Below are positions 16,301-16,859 of a stretch of DNA of 16,859 bases, piece by piece; within the stretch, counting starts at the first letter, position 1; each line of letters opens with the position of its first letter. The notes under the pieces were generated by a model. That model ran no database searches, was not told where the DNA came from, and was given only the letters and a program-made list of their open reading frames with translations. The position numbers and the translations under genes were made by a program. This DNA is from CAYNJG01 sp964397295 (GTDB lineage Bacteria > Planctomycetota > Planctomycetia > Pirellulales > Pirellulaceae): contig CAYNJG010000165.1 of assembly GCA_964397295.1 (NCBI GenBank), positions 1 through 16,859 of the forward strand, written 5' to 3'.

Positions 16301-16859
16301 GACGCCAAGGTTGGGCAGGAGCCAATTCAGATGGCAACTAAAGCGCTGGCAATTCGGACTCGCGAACTTGGGGACCTACATCCGTTGACTCAGCAAACAT
16401 CGAAGCTGGTCGCGGCAATGAACTCAGGAAATGTAGCTATAGATCGTGCACATTTAGGCCAAGGTCTTTCACTCGACAAGGAATTTGCCATTGCTGCAAA
16501 GCTACTGCTGGACGAAACTTTTTCGTTGCACGAAGATTTCATGCTGCCGATTCTCGACGCTTCACACAACACAATGTCTTCTCGACGGGGCGAACGTGCT
16601 GCAAAGGCTCTTCTGCTCAATCCACATGCAAGCAGAAACGCCGTAACAATGGCTGAAGCACTCGCGATTCGTTCACTCGAGTTAGCCACAAATCTTGACA
16701 GGAAGACTGCCGCGCGATTGACGATTGGAATGGCGCAGTATCGAACGCGAGAGTTTAAGGAAGCTCAGGAGAATCTGGAGTACGCTCTACAATCGGGTTA
16801 CTACGATGCGAGAAGCATAGCTTCAAGCTATCTGGCGCTAGTGGCGCATGAGCGAGGGG
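13304..16859 (+). CDS. Ser/Thr protein kinase with TPR repeats (3' partial)
   Basis: The frame is open from the ATG at 13304 to the window end, at least 1185 residues, and AGGGGA (13291-13296) is its Shine-Dalgarno. The first 50 residues (WSKICEIVTAALRI... FLDRQCGGD) are the helical leader common to planctomycete kinases. The Hanks kinase domain runs from about 100 to 375: glycine loop GEIARGGMGAV, Lys129 in AIKVL, HRDLKPSN at 224-231, DWG at 244-246 in place of DFG, and SPE at 301-303. The activation segment is long, at about 60 residues. An Ala/Arg-rich stretch precedes one transmembrane helix at about 435-455. TPR repeats follow at about 720-860, and kinesin-light-chain-like TPRs near 930-1000 (FGPDHLVVANAYMNLGLTL). 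It is probably a membrane signalling kinase whose TPR region binds partners. The target is unknown. Confidence 0.9.
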   Translation, partial: MDSDWSKICEIVTAALRIKSPAERSDFLDRQCGGDSRFKSRIEALLKEKDGLSHEDEVSGAEPSSNSIDAPTIQLRRDDTIRYPLDESPQITRSCEDNRYELRGEIARGGMGAVLLARDRKLGRDLAIKVLLEAHGGNEDSVRRFLEEAQIGGQLQHPGIAPVYDLGSFDGDLPFFSMKLVKGETLSALLNNPHKKSPDRSTLLNIFQQVCQTMAYTHSRGVIHRDLKPSNVMVGAFGEVQIVDWGLAKVLRKDQALRHSKDREEPNAAPKSVIRTKRSSDTETDDDTRFGSVMGTLAYMSPEQALGDVDRLDERTDVFGLGAILCELLTGAPAYVSSDSHDLYLQAVQGQVGGAYKRLDRCGEDSVLIELAKDCLSVSLEDRPRDAGKVAERFSAHLASIDARLRETQLEAAAASAREAEAKNTAREERRRRRVTLAFAAAAIVAFAIGGLVWNNSHRKRLRLRHGLEKLIVDAESNLSTIDPNSELSNDSTKRFAKARDLTIKAESLANAGQFPELVDRIGSLNSALRAVDASSQKRAKEQEFIDQVSTLQDATIQVSTELNVLHQASADQRYPHVFRGIGVDVLSEDPNSPVNELATKSQTLRNAALIALEEWWNLEPVDARRRRISFLIEKLDNENEWRKSFRLAREQNDSAAMKSLAASVETHSQPAIVLISLSRQLGSHEAIDLLKRSVMAHPDDFWLNHEAYHRTRIAAKPDYFESIEFARAAVAIRPIAGAYMNLGGALVRLGRKNQALMAYEEAAAIETEYFAAHRMVATLRESLQEYEAAIESVEEMLRIRPDLPDSHLLHGELLSQLGRDDDACSAFATAFELNRQSPVVCRRLAYSLWRLGLKEESYAALIQAYELGADAGAARDSEDGQLIAEITEICKRANTDAMHLFENEGLRLLLQGKFIDSQNLQEELLKRKIKVFGPDHLVVANAYMNLGLTLSGREDYIQAEKFFTKAVEIRTQKSGPSHRDVATALVEASKARFAQRSKDAKVGQEPIQMATKALAIRTRELGDLHPLTQQTSKLVAAMNSGNVAIDRAHLGQGLSLDKEFAIAAKLLLDETFSLHEDFMLPILDASHNTMSSRRGERAAKALLLNPHASRNAVTMAEALAIRSLELATNLDRKTAARLTIGMAQYRTREFKEAQENLEYALQSGYYDARSIASSYLALVAHERG

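Overview
The window looks like a piece of a Planctomycetota chromosome, most likely from the Pirellulales/Rhodopirellula relatives. This is inferred from gene content. It carries a DUF1501 gene paired with a PSCyt1-DUF1549-DUF1553 gene, which is a hallmark of that phylum. It also has an ECF sigma factor divergent from a membrane Ser/Thr kinase, a second Ser/Thr kinase with a TPR tail, and a palindromic repeat that I associate with these genomes. No sequence search was run.

Layout. 1-973: 3' part of a radical SAM/Cys-rich (ArsS-like) gene. 974-1459: about 0.45 kb without a convincing protein gene, ending in a T-rich hairpin. 1460-1906: an acyl-CoA thioesterase of the 4HBT hotdog family. It converges on a long minus-strand kinase gene (1923-4610) whose product has an anti-sigma-like zinc motif at the N-terminus and a polytopic C-terminus. 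An ECF sigma factor (4839-5432) diverges from that kinase and is followed by a small zinc-ribbon protein (5689-5946). 5947-6297 holds an orphan TPR-like tail and a nested inverted repeat. 6298-10665 is a two-gene minus-strand operon: a PSCyt1/DUF1549/DUF1553 protein, then a DUF1501 Tat-exported protein. Divergent from it is a plus-strand pair, a Gfo/Idh/MocA oxidoreductase and a deoC-type aldolase (10838-12749). Next come an initiator tRNA-Met (12872-12945) and, running antisense into it, the C-terminal remnant of what looks like a serine recombinase. The last 3.5 kb is a large Ser/Thr kinase with TPR repeats that is still open at the window edge.

How it fits together. The divergent sigma factor and kinase probably form one signalling module, with the membrane kinase controlling the sigma factor. 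The c-type cytochrome/DUF1501 operon and the Gfo/deoC pair share a 172-bp divergent intergenic region and may both serve uptake and breakdown of sugars or polymers, but substrates cannot be read from sequence. The tRNA-recombinase junction suggests an old integration site. The kinase just beyond it appears by eye to have lower GC than the genes to its left.

I found no CRISPR array, intact insertion sequence or complete phage. The most unusual structures are the recombinase remnant reading into the initiator tRNA and the nested hairpin repeat behind the DUF1501 gene.
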